A stretch of 64,000 nt of DNA from Pinus tabuliformis (Eukaryota > Streptophyta > Pinopsida > Pinales > Pinaceae): assembly GCA_031772625.1 (NCBI GenBank), contig CM062818.1, positions 215,009,742 to 215,073,741 of the forward strand, read 5' to 3'. Shown piece after piece: positions 44,612-55,682 of this stretch. Below the pieces are notes generated by a model. That model saw nothing but the letters and a program-made list of their open reading frames with translations, ran no database searches and was not told where the DNA came from. The translations under genes were made by a program, and so were the position numbers. Every line of letters starts with the position of its first letter. Position 1 is the first letter of the stretch.

Positions 44612-46102
44612 TGTTGGAAATAATACTGAGAGGGGGGGTGAATCAGTATTATCAGATCAATCAAACTTTTCTATTTCATACTCAGAAACATATACGCTAC
44701 TTCAATTAAGTGAACCCGCGTGTACACGCTACTGTGTCTAATGAAACCCGCGTATATCAAGAGATCTTATAATTCAGTTATCTTAATCTTCAGTAAATGC
44801 ATCAGATCATTATTAAGCATATTAACAGTAAACAGGTGCAGAATAACAGAACAGAACATCACACAAGAGCCACACACATGAACACCATGATATAAGGTGG
44901 AAACCCAATGTGGGTGAAAACCACCTGCTGCAATTCGTCTCTTTCTTTTTTAATAAGAAACTTCTTTTACAATGCACTGGTGCAGTCATTTACCAGCACG
45001 CAGGCTGCAACCTGCAGAGGGCTACAACCCTCATAGCTTTTGTACTAGCCGATCCATTTACTAGTACGTAGGTGCCAACCCTACAGAAGGCTACAACCTT
45101 CACTCGTTTTCCAGCTGCTCCTGGAAGGGAGCTACAACCCCCCTTGGCTCTTGTACTGGCTGATATGTTTACCAGTACGTAGGTGCCGTCCTACGATCTT
45201 CCCGGGACCATGTTTCATACATTTTCATACTAGATCCATAAGACAATCATCATTGTAGTACAACCTGCATCATCAATCACTGAAACACCCAATTCTGAAT
45301 CACTGTAACCCTGTCAACAACAACCAGACAACATAACAACAACCAGATCCAACTCCATCTTCAAATATCATACTTCACATTGTATACGCTACTTGGATGA
45401 ACCCAACCTGCGTGTATACGCTCTTTTACCAAAGCCAACCCGCGTACAGATCTGCAAATTCTAACTTATAGCTCTGCAGCTATATCAGACATCAAAACAT
45501 ACCCAGATCATAATAATAAACATGCGTCAGTAGATCTGATCTATCCACAGTCAAACCATATGAAGATAATCATTCCAAGCCTTGAGATCTCGTTCCATCA
45601 TTTATCATCCTCCACATGGGTGAAACCTTGGTTCAGATCACCAACCCATAACCAGCACTTGGATCACACACTTCCTCAGATCTTCATCACTCATACACTC
45701 TCTCACTCTTGCACACTTTGGCCTAGTGATCTTTTCCTTATATAGCCTTAGGCCTTGCTCAATGCCAAGAGCCAAAACCATAGTAACACAATACCATCAA
45801 CTTCAATACTAGGGATCGACACGCCCGTCGAGACACAATGGTCCGAAACCATAGGCACAACTTCCAAGGACTAACCGCCATGGACCAAAGGTACGTTTCC
45901 ACATACACGCGCTTTTGCTGAAGCCAACCTGCGTGTACACGCTGATTCGCCTTGCTGAACCTGCGTATATCTCTTTCTTGTCCTGCTGTACTGAGATCTG
46001 TCCATTAGTTAAGTTGTCATCACCTGTACCAGTCTCTGAGCACCTGTACCAACCTCTGAGTGAGTTGCCATCAAGGACAACACTTGAATCATAATGCCAA
46101 CA
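44612..46102 (-). mobile_element. Array LTR 3
   Basis: This 1491-bp LTR has one private change seen by eye, C to T at 45603. Confidence 0.93.
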
Positions 46103-46911
46103 ATCTCCCCCTTTGGACTTGATGGCAACCACCACACCAAGTCACTCTCCCCCTTTGACATCAAGGGCAAAGGGTGGACCAAGATATTCTCTTCCTTGGT
46201 ATACCTTCTGCTGTCCATACTGCTGTCCATACTCCCCCTGAGTACATGCTGAAATCTCCAAATGTGCTCCCCCTTTGTGTATGCCAAAGTGTACCAATCT
46301 ATCCATCCTGCTCTTGCTGAATTGTGCTGTTCATGCTCCCCTTGACTGTAGGCAAGATCTGTAAAAGATGTTCTACAAAAAGAACAAAGACTTATACATC
46401 ATAGAAGACCTTCCTATCACCAAAAGACTCAACATACATTCATCACCCAACCTAGTGGGGATATCCCAATATTGACTCATTCACCTAACCATGATAATAC
46501 ATGAACATTTCATCATTCATCCCAGGCATAGTGGGGAAACCAACATAGGCCGTTACATGACCTTGACATCATAAAAGAGATACATGACATAGTGATGAAA
46601 TATCTAGACCAAGACTTATGAAAGCCACCAACAGCATCATGATCAGCCTGCAATACCATTCCTAAACAGTAAGATGTATCATTTAGCTTCATAGACTTTA
46701 TCAACACCTTCTAACCATAATGCCAACAATGCATTATTCGAAGAATATTCTCCCCCTGAGTGTGAGCCAACCATGTCTGAACCATTTCCTGAGTCTGTTC
46801 TGCTCCCCCTGAGCCTGAGCCAACCATGACTGAACCTGGGTCTGTTCTGCTGCCCTTTCTCCATATACGCGACTTTGCAGCCTGTAACTCGCGTATATAC
46901 GCGACTTGTCT

Positions 46912-47979
46912 TCATGAAACTTGCGTATGAGAATCAGAACACTGAAGTTCTATACCTTCAGCTCCCCCTGAGTCTGTTATGTCTGTGCTGTGCTGAGTAC
47001 CCTGTGCTGTGCCACATCTTTCTGACTGAACTTCCTTCTTCTTCCATATCTTCACGCATGTTGATGATTTCTTCTTATCATGAGCTTTGTTCCTGCAATC
47101 TCTTGCTTTATGTCCAAACTTGTTACATGCATAGCATCTTACATGTTTCATATTCCTCTTGTAGCAATCAGCAGCTTTGTGGCCAAACATATTGCAAGAA
47201 AAGCAATATCCATTAAAGTATCTTGAATGTGATGATCTTTCTGCATGATGGTCTTGAAACCGTCTTCTTCTACATATGGCTGCAACATGTCCAAGATTAT
47301 GACACACATAACATTCAACATTATTCAGTGGAGGAAATAATCGTCTATCACGTCCATAGTTAGGAGTAGAGAATCTTCCTTGAGGAATTTCTTTCCTTGG
47401 TTGTTCCTTTTTGGGCATTTCAGATTTCTCATTAGAGTTTCTTGCCTCACCTTGTGAACTAGATTCACCTTCAACATATTCATGAAAACCAAGACCAGTC
47501 TTGATAGCAGGAGATCTTTGACTACTAAGAATATCATCCAAGACTTTAGAGCTATCTTGAAATCGTAAAAGCTTATCCTTTTCTTCTAATTTGCTTTTCA
47601 AGATATTTACCTCAACTTGATGTTGTTCTTCTTTTTCAAGACATTGCTTCTTCAAGGTCTCTCCAACTTTCCTTTCTTCATCCAACTGATGCCTTAGTTT
47701 GAGGATCTCGTTTTCTTGCTCTTTATTCAGTGCTAGCAGCATTTCTCGAACTTTGAAGGCACATTCCAACTGTTCTTCTAATCTGATGATTTCTTCTTTG
47801 AGGGCATTCTCCCTTTTGCTAGGTAGATCTTGTTGATCTATGATTTGATCTGACGCTTCATTTGCTTGTCCATCTTCAATCTGAGGTGCTTCTGGATCTG
47901 AATACTTGCTTCCACACAACGACAGGTTGTCATTGTTCTTTTGAGCTGTCTTCTTCTTCTGACGTGCTTTCTTCCCCAT
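46912..47979 (-). CDS. Gag-like coiled-coil / triple CCHC-knuckle protein, unit 3
   Basis: The deduced protein is identical to that of unit 1 over all 355 residues: the same coiled coil, linker and three knuckles. It is transcribed, if at all, from LTR 4 (48040-49530), which lies upstream on the minus strand. Such a transcript could end in LTR 3 or read through into further units. Confidence 0.85.
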   Translation of the reverse strand: MGKKARQKKKTAQKNNDNLSLCGSKYSDPEAPQIEDGQANEASDQIIDQQDLPSKRENALKEEIIRLEEQLECAFKVREMLLALNKEQENEILKLRHQLDEERKVGETLKKQCLEKEEQHQVEVNILKSKLEEKDKLLRFQDSSKVLDDILSSQRSPAIKTGLGFHEYVEGESSSQGEARNSNEKSEMPKKEQPRKEIPQGRFSTPNYGRDRRLFPPLNNVECYVCHNLGHVAAICRRRRFQDHHAERSSHSRYFNGYCFSCNMFGHKAADCYKRNMKHVRCYACNKFGHKARDCRNKAHDKKKSSTCVKIWKKKEVQSERCGTAQGTQHSTDITDSGGAEGIELQCSDSHTQVS

Positions 47980-48039
47980 TGTTCTACGAATCTCCTTCAA
48001 GCGATCAAGCTTCTCTGAAGGACCTGCTCCGATACCAAT

Positions 48040-49530
48040 TGTTGGAAATAATACTGAGAGGGGGGGTGAATCAGTATTATCAGATCAATCAAACTTTTCT
48101 ATTTCATACTCAGAAACATATACGCTACTTCAATTAAGTGAACCCGCGTGTACACGCTACTGTGTCTAATGAAACCCGCGTATATCAAGAGATCTTATAA
48201 TTCAGTTATCTTAATCTTCAGTAAATGCATCAGATCATTATTAAGCATATTAACAGTAAACAGGTGCAGAATAACAGAACAGAACATCACACAAGAGCCA
48301 CACACATGAACACCATGATATAAGGTGGAAACCCAATGTGGGTGAAAACCACCTGCTGCAATTCGTCTCTTTCTTTTTTAATAAGAAACTTCTTTTACAA
48401 TGCACTGGTGCAGTCATTTACCAGCACGCAGGCTGCAACCTGCAGAGGGCTACAACCCTCATAGCTTTTGTACTAGCCGATCCATTTACTAGTACGTAGG
48501 TGCCAACCCTACAGAAGGCTACAACCTTCACTCGTTTTCCAGCTGCTCCTGGAAGGGAGCTACAACCCCCCTTGGCTCTTGTACTGGCTGATATGTTTAC
48601 CAGTACGTAGGTGCCGTCCTACGATCTTCCCGGGACCATGATTCATACATTTTCATACTAGATCCATAAGACAATCATCATTGTAGTACAACCTGCATCA
48701 TCAATCACTGAAACACCCAATTCTGAATCACTGTAACCCTGTCAACAACAACCAGACAACATAACAACAACCAGATCCAACTCCATCTTCAAATATCATA
48801 CTTCACATTGTATACGCTACTTGGATGAACCCAACCTGCGTGTATACGCTCTTTTACCAAAGCCAACCCGCGTACAGATCTGCAAATTCTAACTTATAGC
48901 TCTGCAGCTATATCAGACATCAAAACATACCCAGATCATAATAATAAACATGCGTCAGTAGATCTGATCTATCCACAGTCAAACCATATGAAGATAATCA
49001 TTCCAAGCCTTGAGATCTCGTTCCATCATTCATCATCCTCCACATGGGTGAAACCTTGGTTCAGATCACCAACCCATAACCAGCACTTGGATCACACACT
49101 TCCTCAGATCTTCATCACTCATACACTCTCTCACTCTTGCACACTTTGGCCTAGTGATCTTTTCCTTATATAGCCTTAGGCCTTGCTCAATGCCAAGAGC
49201 CAAAACCATAGTAACACAATACCATCAACTTCAATACTAGGGATCGACACGCCCGTCGAGACACAATGGTCCGAAACCATAGGCACAACTTCCAAGGACT
49301 AACCGCCATGGACCAAAGGTACGTTTCCACATACACGCGCTTTTGCTGAAGCCAACCTGCGTGTACACGCTGATTCGCCTTGCTGAACCTGCGTATATCT
49401 CTTTCTTGTCCTGCTTTACTGAGATCTGTCCATTAGTTAAGTTGTCATCACCTGTACCAGTCTCTGAGCACCTGTACCAACCTCTGAGTGAGTTGCCATC
49501 AAGGACAACACTTGAATCATAATGCCAACA
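48040..49530 (-). mobile_element. Array LTR 4
   Basis: This 1491-bp LTR has two private changes, T to A at 48641 and G to T at 49416. Confidence 0.93.
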
Positions 49531-50339
49531 ATCTCCCCCTTTGGACTTGATGGCAACCACCACACCAAGTCACTCTCCCCCTTTGACATCAAGGGCAAAG
49601 GGTGGACCAAGATATTCTCTTCCTTGGTATACCTTCTGCTGTCCATACTGCTGTCCATACTCCCCCTGAGTACATGCTGAAATCTCCAAATGTGCTCCCC
49701 CTTTGTGTATGCCAAAGTGTACCAATCTATCCATCCTGCTCTTGCTGAATTGTGCTGTTCATGCTCCCCTTGACTGTAGGCAAGATCTGTAAAAGATGTT
49801 CTACAAAAAGAACAAAGACTTATACATCATAGAAGACCTTCCTATCACCAAAAGACTCAACATACATTCATCACCCAACCTAGTGGGGATATCCCAATAT
49901 TGACTCATTCACCTAACCATGATAATACATGAACATTTCATCATTCATCCCAGGCATAGTGGGGAAACCAACATAGGCCGTTACATGACCTTGACATCAT
50001 AAAAGAGATACATGACATAGTGATGAAATATCTAGACCAAGACTTATGAAAGCCACCAACAGCATCATGATCAGCCTGCAATACCATTCCTAAACAGTAA
50101 GATGTATCATTTAGCTTCATAGACTTTATCAACACCTTCTAACCATAATGCCAACAATGCATTATTCGAAGAATATTATCCCCCTGAGTGTGAGCCAACC
50201 ATGTCTGAACCATTTCCTGAGTCTGTTCTGCTCCCCCTGAGCCTGAGCCAACCATGACTGAACCTGGGTCTGTTCTGCTGCCCTTTCTCCATATACGCGA
50301 CTTTGCAGCCTGTAACTCGCGTATATACGCGACTTGTCT

Positions 50340-51407
50340 TCATGAAACTTGCGTATGAGAATCAGAACACTGAAGTTCTATACCTTCAGCTCCCCCTGAG
50401 TCTGTTATGTCTGTGCTGTGCTGAGTACCCTGTGCTGTGCCACATCTTTCTGACTGAACTTCCTTCTTCTTCCATATCTTCACGCATGTTGATGATTTCT
50501 TCTTATCATGAGCTTTGTTCCTGCAATCTCTTGCTTTATGTCCAAACTTGTTACATGCATAGCATCTTACATGTTTCATATTCCTCTTGTAGCAATCAGC
50601 AGCTTTGTGGCCAAACATATTGCAAGAAAAGCAATATCCATTAAAGTATCTTGAATGTGATGATCTTTCTGCATGATGGTCTTGAAACCGTCTTCTTCTA
50701 CATATGGCTGCAACATGTCCAAGATTATGACACACATAACATTCAACATTATTCAGTGGAGGAAATAATCGTCTATCACGTCCATAGTTAGGAGTAGAGA
50801 ATCTTCCTTGAGGAATTTCTTTCCTTGGTTGTTCCTTTTTGGGCATTTCAGATTTCTCATTAGAGTTTCTTGCCTCACCTTGTGAACTAGATTCACCTTC
50901 AACATATTCATGAAAACCAAGACCAGTCTTGATAGCAGGAGATCTTTGACTACTAAGAATATCATCCAAGACTTTAGAGCTATCTTGAAATCGTAAAAGC
51001 TTATCCTTTTCTTCTAATTTGCTTTTCAAGATATTTACCTCAACTTGATGTTGTTCTTCTTTTTCAAGACATTGCTTCTTCAAGGTCTCTCCAACTTTCC
51101 TTTCTTCATCCAACTGATGCCTTAGTTTGAGGATCTCGTTTTCTTGCTCTTTATTCAGTGCTAGCAGCATTTCTCGAACTTTGAAGGCACATTCCAACTG
51201 TTCTTCTAATCTGATGATTTCTTCTTTGAGGGCATTCTCCCTTTTGCTAGGTAGATCTTGTTGATCTATGATTTGATCTGACGCTTCATTTGCTTGTCCA
51301 TCTTCAATCTGAGGTGCTTCTGGATCTGAATACTTGCTTCCACACAACGACAGGTTGTCATTGTTCTTTTGAGCTGTCTTCTTCTTCTGACGTGCTTTCT
51401 TCCCCAT
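50340..51407 (-). CDS. Gag-like coiled-coil / triple CCHC-knuckle protein, unit 4
   Basis: The deduced protein from ATG 51407 is identical to unit 1. In this unit the open frame extends further upstream into LTR 5, because an 8-base G run changes the frame. That extension crosses the primer site and is not expected to be translated. A private C-to-A change at 50178 lies in the 3' untranslated region. On the minus strand this is the first unit of the array and the one driven by the outermost LTR. Confidence 0.85.
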   Translation of the reverse strand: MGKKARQKKKTAQKNNDNLSLCGSKYSDPEAPQIEDGQANEASDQIIDQQDLPSKRENALKEEIIRLEEQLECAFKVREMLLALNKEQENEILKLRHQLDEERKVGETLKKQCLEKEEQHQVEVNILKSKLEEKDKLLRFQDSSKVLDDILSSQRSPAIKTGLGFHEYVEGESSSQGEARNSNEKSEMPKKEQPRKEIPQGRFSTPNYGRDRRLFPPLNNVECYVCHNLGHVAAICRRRRFQDHHAERSSHSRYFNGYCFSCNMFGHKAADCYKRNMKHVRCYACNKFGHKARDCRNKAHDKKKSSTCVKIWKKKEVQSERCGTAQGTQHSTDITDSGGAEGIELQCSDSHTQVS

Positions 51408-51467
51408 TGTTCTACGAATCTCCTTCAAGCGATCAAGCTTCTCTGAAGGACCTGCTCCGATACCAAT

Positions 51468-52959
51468 TGTTGGAAATAATACTGAGAGGGGGGGGTGAAT
51501 CAGTATTATCAGATCAATCAAACTTTTCTATTTCATACTCAGAAACATATACGCTACTTCAATTAAGTGAACCCGCGTGTACACGCTACTGTGTCTAATG
51601 AAACCCGCGTATATCAAGAGATCTTATAATTCAGTTATCTTAATCTTCAGTAAATGCATCAGATCATTATTAAGCATATTAACAGTAAACAGGTGCAGAA
51701 TAACAGAACAGAACATCACACAAGAGCCACACACATGAACACCATGATATAAGGTGGAAACCCAATGTGGGTGAAAACCACCTGCTGCAATTCGTCTCTT
51801 TCTTTTTTAATAAGAAACTTCTTTTACAATGCACTGGTGCAGTCATTTACCAGCACGCAGGCTGCAACCTGCAGAGGGCTACAACCCTCATAGCTTTTGT
51901 ACTAGCCGATCCATTTACTAGTACGTAGGTGCCAACCCTACAGAAGGCTACAACCTTCACTCGTTTTCCAGCTGCTCCTGGAAGGGAGCTACAACCCCCC
52001 TTGGCTCTTGTACTGGCTGATATGTTTACCAGTACGTAGGTGCCGTCCTACGATCTTCCCGGGACCATGTTTCATACATTTTCATACTAGATCCATAAGA
52101 CAATCATCATTGTAGTACAACCTGCATCATCAATCACTGAAACACCCAATTCTGAATCACTGTAACCCTGTCAACAACAACCAGACAACATAACAACAAC
52201 CAGATCCAACTCCATCTTCAAATATCATACTTCACATTGTATACGCTACTTGGATGAACCCAACCTGCGTGTATACGCTCTTTTACCAAAGCCAACCCGC
52301 GTACAGATCTGCAAATTCTAACTTATAGCTCTGCAGCTATATCAGACATCAAAACATACCCAGATCATAATAATAAACATGCGTCAGTAGATCTGATCTA
52401 TCCACAGTCAAACCATATGAAGATAATCATTCCAAGCCTTGAGATCTCGTTCCATCATTCATCATCCTCCACATGGGTGAAACCTTGGTTCAGATCACCA
52501 ACCCATAACCAGCACTTGGATCACACACTTCCTCAGATCTTCATCACTCATACACTCTCTCACTCTTGCACACTTTGGCCTAGTGATCTTTTCCTTATAT
52601 AGCCTTAGGCCTTGCTCAATGCCAAGAGCCAAAACCATAGTAACACAATACCATCAACTTCAATACTAGGGATCGACACGCCCGTCGAGACACAATGGTC
52701 CGAAACCATAGGCACAACTTCCAAGGACTAACCGCCATGGACCAAAGGTACGTTTCCACATACACGCGCTTTTGCTGAAGCCAACCTGCGTGTACACGCT
52801 GATTCGCCTTGCTGAACCTGCGTATATCTCTTTCTTGTCCTGCTGTATTGAGATCTGTCCATTAGTTAAGTTGTCATCACCTGTACCAGTCTCTGAGCAC
52901 CTGTACCAACCTCTGAGTGAGTTGCCATCAAGGACAACACTTGAATCATAATGCCAACA
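51468..52959 (-). mobile_element. Array LTR 5
   Basis: This 1492-bp LTR is the 5'-most on the minus strand. It has an 8-base G run and a private C-to-T change at 52848. The outer edge TGTTGGC (minus strand, 52959) abuts the right TSD. Confidence 0.93.
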
Positions 52960-52964
52960 CCTTT
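52960..52964. repeat. Target-site duplication CCTTT (right) of the tandem array
   Basis: This is the second copy of the 5-bp duplication found at 37749-37753. Confidence 0.9.
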
Positions 52965-53824
52965 CCCTATGAAGATTTGAATTTATATTAAAAGAAATAT
53001 CTCAAATTCCAAATGGGACTCTTTGCTTACTAAATTGTGTACATATGTGGATACCATAACATCATACACACGTACACCTTTTGGAATATGAAAAAATAAA
53101 ATAAAATGCTATTTTCAGGCAAGGTTTACGGGTTTTACCAAAAGGCCACCTACAGGAGCCTGTGGCATAAATTAAATAACCAATTTGAGGCAGTATATAT
53201 ACACCCCTTGGGTAGACCTAATACATATAAGAAGAAGGATATCGACATTATACTAAATTTCTCCCAGGTCAGGTCTACTTTTCGCGTGCCTCATGCACCC
53301 CCAATCTCTAGCAAACCTTAATTTCCTTTGTGTAAATTCTCAACATCCTTATCTAGCATCTACTTGCACCTATTAGAGAGGTTGTCTTCATGGCCCGGGC
53401 TGGAAAGATATGGAGGAAGGCTTCATTGGTGCCTTTGGCCTGGATCAACTTGTATATTTCATGTACTTATTGTTGTTAATCAATAAAGAAGTTCATGTCT
53501 TGTTCCTAATATATGTTTTCATCTTATGAATGATGGTTTATACATTTATATATGATGTTCTAACATATTACTATGTATGCACATTGAATTATCTATTATG
53601 AATATTCTTACGTGATTGATTTGCAAATCTTTACATCTTGGAGGAAGAAAAGGGTTTGGACCCTACCGGAACATCTTCATACATAGGGCCTCTGGGTATG
53701 TTTCCATATCCATGTTCGGTAGTTCGTATGTTTGGCATTCTTGTATGAGTGATTTTTGTTCATTATCTTATCCTACTCTATTGAGGTTTTCAACCCTTGC
53801 CTTAGGGAACTTTTTCCACCAACA
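52965..53824 (+). mobile_element. 3' LTR of the gag-protease element, right piece
   Basis: It continues the LTR interrupted at 37753 and matches 25321-26183 at roughly 85% by eye. It ends CCACCAACA and is followed by the TSD AGTTG at 53825-53829. A TATA box candidate lies at 53194-53201. Confidence 0.85.
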
Positions 53825-53829
53825 AGTTG

Positions 53830-54141
53830 GTTATAGGGACTAAGAGGAGAGTTCATTATTAGGTGAGATCTTATGCATTTGAGTTGAATGGTATGTTTAC
53901 ATCAACATATATAAATGTGATTCCTTTGGGATCATATATTATGATTTTAGGTATGGATTGGTTTTTCATTCACGGGACTAAGGTAGATTTCTATGACAAG
54001 GCTATTGAGTTCCTGGGATGGTGGGGAAAGAAGAATTTTGCAGGGAAAGAAGAAGCCTACATTAGTGAGAATGGTTATAGCTATGTAGGTGAAGCACAAT
54101 TACACAAAGGAATGTCTATTATTTGGAATTCATATTTCTAG
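53830..54141 (+). pseudogene. Chromovirus protease C-terminal part (right half of split element)
   Basis: The chromovirus frame resumes at 53830 in the same phase it had at 25255. The text reads VIGTKRRVH, then a TAG where a Trp codon is usual (53860-53862), then NVIPLGSYIMILGMDW and HGTKVDFYDKAIEF, a typical protease tail. The frame closes at 54139 in the linker to the reverse transcriptase. Confidence 0.85.
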
Positions 54142-54314
54142 TGACAAAGGGAAGGATGTTTAGGATGATGAAGTTATGAAGAGGTGTTCAGTTTCACAAC
54201 AGTTTCAGGATGTGTTTCCTACAGAGATTTCAAAGTTCCCTCCTCATAGGGAAGTATATTTTCATATTTCGTTGATGTCGAGAGTAGCACCAACAATATA
54301 AGGCACCTTACATA

Positions 54315-55079
54315 ATGAGTACTTTGGAGTTGGTGGAATTGAAGTTGAAGCTTAAGGAAATGTTGGATAAAGCATACATAAGGCCAAGTGTGTTGCCTTG
54401 GGGTGCACCAATGTGGTTTGTGAAGAAGAAGGATGGTTCTCTCATGTTGTGTATTGATTACAAGAATTTGAACAAGGTGACTATCAAGAATAGGTATCCA
54501 TTACCACAGATTGATGATTTGTTTGATCAGCTAAAGGGAGCAACACTGTTTTCGAAGATTTATTTGAGATTAGGATGTCATAAGGTGTGCATCAAAGAAG
54601 AAGGCATTTACAAGACAACATTTTGTACTAGGTATGTGAATTATGAGTTTGTGGTGGTTTCTTTTGGTCTTACTAATGCTCCAGCCACTTTCATGTGTTT
54701 GGTGAATAATGTATTGCGTCCTTATCTGGACAAGTTTATGATAGTATTCATTGATGATGTATTCTAAGAATGAGGAGGAGCATGTAGAGCACCTGGGATC
54801 AATGTTGAGATTATTGAGATAACATCATTTGTATGATAAGCCTAGCAAGTGCAGTTTCTTTCAGTCTCAGATTCATTACTTCGTACATGTTGTTTCCAAC
54901 GAGGGATATCAGTGGACCCGGAAAAGATTAAATCTATCATGGAAGGGCCAAATCCTAGGAATGTGGATGAGGTCATATCATTCATGGGAATAATAGGTTA
55001 TTACAAGCGGTTCACCACAAAATTCTCACAGATTGTTTATCCTATTAAGTCTTTATAGAGGAAAGGGAAGAAGTTTGAA
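54315..55079 (+). pseudogene. Chromovirus reverse transcriptase
   Basis: A 150-codon stretch contains [56 protein letters not shown] and the catalytic box [10 protein letters not shown], which retains both Asp residues. A stop or frameshift follows at 54765. The thumb and connection region, GISVDPEKIKSIMEGP and FMGIIGYYKRFTTKFS, continues at 54849-55058. The order and text are those of plant chromoviruses. Confidence 0.88.
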
Positions 55080-55622
55080 TAGAATGGTGAGTGTGCAACT
55101 AGTTTTGAGCAGTTGAAGCATTTGCTTACAAATGCTCCTGTCTTGAAGATTGCAAATCCCAATAAGGATTTCATGGTGAGTATAGATGCTTGTAGGGAAG
55201 GATTTGGTGGAGTCTTGTTGTAGGAAGGGCAGGTGGCATGCTATGAGTCAAGGAAGTGGAATGAGCATGATCAAAACTATGTGACTCATGATATTGAGTT
55301 GGAAGCTATCATTCATGCATTGAAGATGTGGAGACATTATGTTCTTGGCAGGAAGTTTTTTTTGATGAGTGATCATAGTGGGCTAAGGTACTTGTTTGGC
55401 CAACCCAATCTAAATGCTAGGAAAGCTAGATGGATGAATACCCTCAGTGAGTTTGACTTTGAGATCAGATACATTAAGGGAAAGGAGAATAGGGTTGCAG
55501 ATGCTCTTAAAAGAAGAGTGCAGGTGAATCATATTTTAGTTGTGAGTTCTTATGGGACAGATTTACCAGAGGAGATCTTGCAGGTAGGGCAACATGATGA
55601 TAGGTATCAACAACTGAAGTAG
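55080..55622 (+). pseudogene. Chromovirus RNase H
   Basis: Readable pieces are NAPVLKIANPNKDFMVSIDA, a TAG near 55221, then HDIELEAIIHALKMWRHYVL, FLMSDHSGLRYLFGQPNLN and FEIRYIKGKENRVADALKRR. The Asp/Glu/Asp catalytic positions are traceable. The open stretch is 55233-55622. Confidence 0.85.
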
Positions 55623-55682
55623 TGGTTGCAACAGTGAGGTGAAGGTGATAGAGATGAGGAGTATCACCTCACGATAGATGGA

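Larger units (their letters stand above)
37754..52959 (-). mobile_element. Tandem array of a gag-only, Sirevirus-like LTR retrotransposon (5 LTRs, 4 internal regions)
   Basis: The 15,206-bp array has a 3428-bp period: LTR, internal, LTR, internal, LTR, internal, LTR, internal, LTR. It is flanked by one 5-bp TSD (CCTTT). Read on the minus strand, each LTR runs TGTTGGCATTATG...ATTTCCAACA. Each internal region has an initiator-Met-type primer site, one gag-like ORF, and a purine tract before the next LTR. There is no protease, integrase, RT or RNase H in any unit, so mobility would need enzymes in trans. By eye the units differ by only a handful of substitutions, so the array is recent. The multiple purine tracts and CpG-rich palindromic LTR modules are features known from Sireviruses. 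Confidence 0.93.
25256..53824 (+). mobile_element. Gag-protease Ty3/gypsy element nested in chromovirus (contains further insertions)
   Basis: The boundaries come from matched LTRs (25256-26183, and 37689-37753 plus 52965-53824), the 5-bp TSD AGTTG, and continuity of the chromovirus reading frame across the insertion. Without the nested elements it is about 7.7 kb: a 928-bp LTR, a ~5.9-kb internal region with gag and protease, and a ~925-bp LTR. No reverse transcriptase, RNase H or integrase of its own is present. The LTRs differ by roughly 15% by eye, so it is old. A degenerate tRNA-Asp-like primer site and the gag/protease type point to the Tat/Athila side of Ty3/gypsy. Confidence 0.85.

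Noticed and set aside
51408..51521. Upstream extension of the gag ORF in unit 4 to 51521
   Set aside because: It crosses the primer-binding site into the LTR and exists only because of a one-base difference in a G homopolymer.
38704..52602. Repeated small ORFs in every array unit (61, 64, 78, 92, 108 and 113 codons) as candidate genes
   Set aside because: They recur only because the units are near-identical. Those of 113 codons are antisense to the gag ORF, and the rest fall in LTRs or the purine-tract region without recognisable protein features.
37754..52959. The 3428-bp periodicity as an ordinary satellite or multicopy host gene
   Set aside because: TG...CA termini, a primer-binding site, polypurine tracts, a Gag-type ORF and a 5-bp TSD identify an LTR retrotransposon.
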